Below, piece by piece: positions 6,171 through 8,179 of a stretch of DNA of 8,179 bases (position 1 is its first letter; every line of letters starts with the position of its first letter). The notes under the pieces were generated by a model. The model saw only the letters and a list, made by a program, of their open reading frames with translations. It was not told where the DNA came from and made no database searches. This stretch comes from Marinospirillum sp. (GTDB lineage Bacteria > Pseudomonadota > Gammaproteobacteria > Pseudomonadales > Halomonadaceae): contig NZ_JACUUA010000145.1 in NCBI RefSeq assembly GCF_014859565.1, positions 1-8,179 of the forward strand, in the 5' to 3' direction. The position numbers and the translations under genes were made by a program.

Positions 6171-7196
6171 TTAGTCTTGTGGCAAATCCAGTTTTTGCAT
6201 CTGCTCCAGCAAACGGGCGGACAATCCCTGACGCGCTTCTACAGCCGCCCGCATGATGGCAAAAGAAAAGCCCACTGCATCTGCATTACCATGGCTTTTA
6301 ACCACACAACCTTTTAGCCCAAGAAAACTGCCACCATTATAACGTACCGGATCCATCTGCTGTTTTAACTGTCGCAATAATGGGCGCGCCATCAGGCCGA
6401 CCAGACGACTGTACAGGCTTTTTTCAAACAGCGACTGGATTTTGCCGGACAGAAAACGAGCCAGTCCTTCGCTGGTTTTCAGGGCAATATTGCCAACAAA
6501 ACCATCACACACCACCAGATCCACATCCCCGCGGAAAATTTCATCCCCTTCGACATAACCTACAAAGTTCAGGCTGGGGTGGTTTTCAATCAGGTGAGCG
6601 GCTAGTTTCACCAGGGTATTACCCTTGATGGCTTCATGACCCACATTCAGCAGAGCCACACGAGGTTTGGCCTTGCCTTCCACACAACTGACCATCACCG
6701 AACCCATCAAGGCAAACTGCAGCAGGTGTTCAGCCTGACAGTCCACATTGGCACCCAGATCCAGCAGGTAACTGTGTCCTTGTTGTGTGGGTATCGCTGT
6801 ACTGATGGCTGGACGCTCAATACCGGGCAACATACCCAGATAATGCCGTCCTACCAGCATCAGTGCTCCGGTATTACCACCACTGACACAGGCATGACAC
6901 TGGCGCTGGGCAACCAGTTGTACAGCAAGATGCATGGAGGAGCGTTTGCGGCTGCGCAGTACGGAGACAGGAGATTCATCCATACCAATCACATCATCAC
7001 TGGCCAGCAGAGAAATGCGCGAGGCAAACTCATGACTCAGTTGATGTTGCAGCAGCAGGGATTCAAGCAGGGGTTTGTCACCAACCAGAGTGACATTCAG
7101 GAGGGGATCCTGAGTTAATGCCAGAAGGGTTCCGGCAACATTAGTGCGGGGACCTGAGTCCCCGCCCATAGCGTCAATAGCCAGATTTATCTGCAC
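6171..7196 (-). CDS. plsX: Phosphate acyltransferase PlsX
   Basis: A 341-residue protein of usual PlsX length. PlsX converts acyl-ACP plus phosphate to acyl-phosphate, the acyl donor used by PlsY in phosphatidic acid synthesis; it is a soluble, membrane-associated enzyme. Diagnostic segments are the N-terminal LAIDAMGGDSGP (5-16), ACVSGGNTGALMLVG (102-116), YLLDLGANVDC (143-153), LVVCDGFVGNIALKTSEG (227-244) and RYNGGSFLGLKG (285-296). Translation starts at a GTG (7196-7194) preceded by GGAG with an 8-nt spacer; no ATG gives a better match to the family N-terminus. It follows rpmF after 26 bp on the same strand, the classical order. In many gammaproteobacteria fabH, fabD, fabG and acpP, or a subset, come next; here a decayed MFS gene and a permease follow instead. 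Confidence 0.97.
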   Translation of the reverse strand: MQINLAIDAMGGDSGPRTNVAGTLLALTQDPLLNVTLVGDKPLLESLLLQHQLSHEFASRISLLASDDVIGMDESPVSVLRSRKRSSMHLAVQLVAQRQCHACVSGGNTGALMLVGRHYLGMLPGIERPAISTAIPTQQGHSYLLDLGANVDCQAEHLLQFALMGSVMVSCVEGKAKPRVALLNVGHEAIKGNTLVKLAAHLIENHPSLNFVGYVEGDEIFRGDVDLVVCDGFVGNIALKTSEGLARFLSGKIQSLFEKSLYSRLVGLMARPLLRQLKQQMDPVRYNGGSFLGLKGCVVKSHGNADAVGFSFAIMRAAVEARQGLSARLLEQMQKLDLPQD

Positions 7197-7222
7197 AGTA
7201 AAAGCTCCATGCAGATAAAGGC

Positions 7223-7402
7223 TTATTCTTCGCCTTTGTTGATTACTTTACGACCACGGTAGAAGCCTTCTGCAGTCACGTGGTGACGGCGATGAACTTC
7301 ACCGCTGGTTGCATCAACGGACAGAGCAGTTGCGCTCAGGGCATCGTGTGAACGACGCATGTCACGTCTAGCGCGGGTTTTACGATTCTGTTGAACAGCC
7401 AT
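7223..7402 (-). CDS. rpmF: 50S ribosomal protein L32
   Basis: A 59-residue basic protein beginning [20 protein letters not shown] and ending in [12 protein letters not shown], the expected length and sequence of bacterial L32 (bL32), a component of the large ribosomal subunit. It contains no cysteines, so it is the zinc-independent form. The ATG (7402-7400) has AGGAG six nt upstream. It lies 35 bp after yceD and 26 bp before plsX on the same strand, the conserved yceD-rpmF-plsX arrangement, and is expected to be cotranscribed with both. Confidence 0.97.
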   Translation of the reverse strand: MAVQQNRKTRARRDMRRSHDALSATALSVDATSGEVHRRHHVTAEGFYRGRKVINKGEE

Positions 7403-7437
7403 GATTTACTCCTGGGTTTGCTGAGCCAAACTAAAAT

Positions 7438-7974
7438 TCATTGCCCGGATTTCAGTGATTTTTTCAAATCGGCCAGAGCACTGAAAGGGTTGTGTTTCTT
7501 TTCCGGTTCCTGAGCTTGTGTTTCCTGCAACTGAAGATGCTGTGGCAGTTTGCAATCTTCCGGTGGATGGTAGGCCACCAGTGGCAAAGCTAAAATCAGT
7601 TCATCTTCAATCGCCGGTAACAGCTCTAGAACATCTTTTTCAATAAATACCGGTTCATGGGTACGTGGCAGATTTTCTGCTGCTTCTTCTGTAGTCACCA
7701 GACCCCAGAGAAACTCGCTGTTGATCGCCTGCCGCACCGAACCCAGACAACGCTGGCATTCCAGTGTGACTTCACCTTTCAAGCTCCCCTGTACCTGCAT
7801 TAGGCGCTGGGGACCATGACTGAACCTGAGTTCAAAGTGGATAGTATCATCCACATCCAACAACATGTCCCCGGCTCGCTTCATGTCCTGCAGCGGCAGA
7901 TCAAACATCAATTCCCGATCTGTTGCGCAAAATTTGTAAGGATCCAGAGGGTGAAGCAGGTATTCGTTTGCCAT
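7438..7974 (-). CDS. yceD: YceD/DUF177 large-subunit rRNA accumulation protein
   Basis: A 178-residue soluble protein of the DUF177 family. E. coli YceD is required for normal 23S rRNA accumulation, and the family is usually linked to rpmF. Visible hallmarks are the N-terminal HPLDPYKF (8-15), the central LECQRCLG (71-78) that carries the conserved Cys-x-x-Cys, EDELILALPLVAYHP (123-137) with a nearby Cys141, and the C-terminal NPFSALADLKK (162-172). The frame could be extended by 15 residues to a TTG at 8019. I chose the ATG at 7974 because the TTG lies inside the -35 box of the promoter and the family N-terminus fits the ATG. There is no Shine-Dalgarno sequence before the ATG, and the predicted transcript has a leader of about 10 nt. 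It is the first gene of the yceD-rpmF-plsX operon. Confidence 0.93.
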   Translation of the reverse strand: MANEYLLHPLDPYKFCATDRELMFDLPLQDMKRAGDMLLDVDDTIHFELRFSHGPQRLMQVQGSLKGEVTLECQRCLGSVRQAINSEFLWGLVTTEEAAENLPRTHEPVFIEKDVLELLPAIEDELILALPLVAYHPPEDCKLPQHLQLQETQAQEPEKKHNPFSALADLKKSLKSGQ

Positions 7975-7990
7975 AAAATTCAAGCGCGCA

Positions 7991-8019
7991 ATAATAGTGG
8001 GACTAAAGCTGAGTGTCAA
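7991..8019 (-). promoter_or_regulatory. Sigma70-type promoter of the yceD-rpmF-plsX operon
   Basis: The minus strand reads TTGACA (8019-8014), a 17-bp spacer, then TATTAT (7996-7991). The -35 matches consensus perfectly, the -10 matches in five of six positions and the spacing is ideal. Transcription would begin around 7983-7985, leaving only about 10 nt before the yceD ATG at 7974. The match is computed by eye; no transcript data are available. Confidence 0.75.
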
Positions 8020-8032
8020 AGCAACATTGACA
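8014..8032. promoter_or_regulatory. Inverted repeat over the yceD -35 box
   Basis: TGTCAA and TTGACA form perfect 6-bp inverted arms separated by AGCAACA. The left arm is exactly the -35 box of the yceD promoter, so a dimeric regulator bound here would compete with RNA polymerase. It does not match the FabR or FadR operators I know. The right arm might instead be a -35 box for rightward transcription, but no -10 box lies at the proper distance. The repeat is short and could be chance. Confidence 0.3.
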
Positions 8033-8041
8033 TTTCAGTAC

Positions 8042-8066
8042 AAAAAAGCAGAAGGTTCAAGCCTGC
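8042..8066 (-). terminator. Weak candidate intrinsic terminator
   Basis: Read on the minus strand, GCAGG and TCTGC can form a 5-bp stem (one G-U pair) around a 9-nt loop, directly followed by six T (8047-8042). It would end transcripts entering from the right before the yceD promoter. The stem is short, so the call is tentative. The remaining sequence from 8067 to the window end shows no recognisable gene. Confidence 0.3.
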
Positions 8067-8179
8067 GAAGTCGTATATTCTATTCTTTCGCACACCACAA
8101 GTCACCCTCACTCACCACACAGGGCAGGGCAATTGGGCTTAATTCTGCTTGCAAAATACGTTGCTTCACTGTAATAAAA

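Noticed and set aside
6011..6256. 81-codon plus-strand frame across the plsX-permease gap
   Set aside because: It is antisense to the plsX 3' end and the MFS remnant. The minus strand gives a recognisable transporter motif while this translation does not.
7975..8019. 15-residue N-terminal extension of YceD from a TTG
   Set aside because: The TTG is part of the perfect -35 hexamer and lies upstream of the predicted transcript start; no ribosome binding site precedes it.
8149..8177. Plus-strand promoter-like TTGCAA-17-TAATAA at the right edge
   Set aside because: Only four and three of six positions match consensus, and no downstream gene is visible in the window.

Overview
The window looks like chromosomal DNA of a Gram-negative gammaproteobacterium of moderate GC content. 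The main evidence is the yceD-rpmF-plsX block, a zinc-free L32 protein, a YkgJ-type cysteine-cluster protein like those of Pseudomonas relatives, and the pairing of a DUF294 protein with a DEDDh exonuclease. The genus cannot be named from the sequence alone. Apart from the partial gene at the left edge, every gene lies on the minus strand, so the biological order runs from right to left.

Right end (about 7975-8179): a regulatory region without a confirmed gene. It holds a near-consensus sigma70 promoter (7991-8019) whose -35 box forms one arm of an inverted repeat (8014-8032). A weak U-tailed hairpin (8042-8066) lies further upstream. The promoter drives yceD (7438-7974), rpmF (7223-7402, 59 residues) and plsX (6171-7196), which link ribosome assembly with phospholipid and fatty acid synthesis. 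The predicted transcript start is only about 10 nt from the yceD ATG, so the mRNA is nearly leaderless there.

Middle (4699-6170): the fab genes that usually follow plsX are absent. Instead there is a short remnant (5982-6144) that I read as an MFS transporter reduced by an internal deletion. Its N-terminus is in one frame and a hydrophobic C-terminal tail is in the next, and the tail ends in an ATGA overlap with the following gene. That gene (4699-5985) encodes a roughly 12-segment membrane protein of unassigned substrate that resembles ion-transporter permeases.

Left part (278-4577): an apparent three-gene unit. A BCCT-family betaine/choline-type transporter is followed by a cNMP-CBS-nucleotidyltransferase protein (DUF294) and a DnaQ-like 3'-5' exonuclease. 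The last two are tightly spaced. The set looks like a transporter with a signalling and nucleotide-processing module attached; this functional link is inference. The exonuclease gene converges on, and overlaps by 38 bp, the 3' end of a plus-strand YkgJ-family gene whose start lies outside the window.
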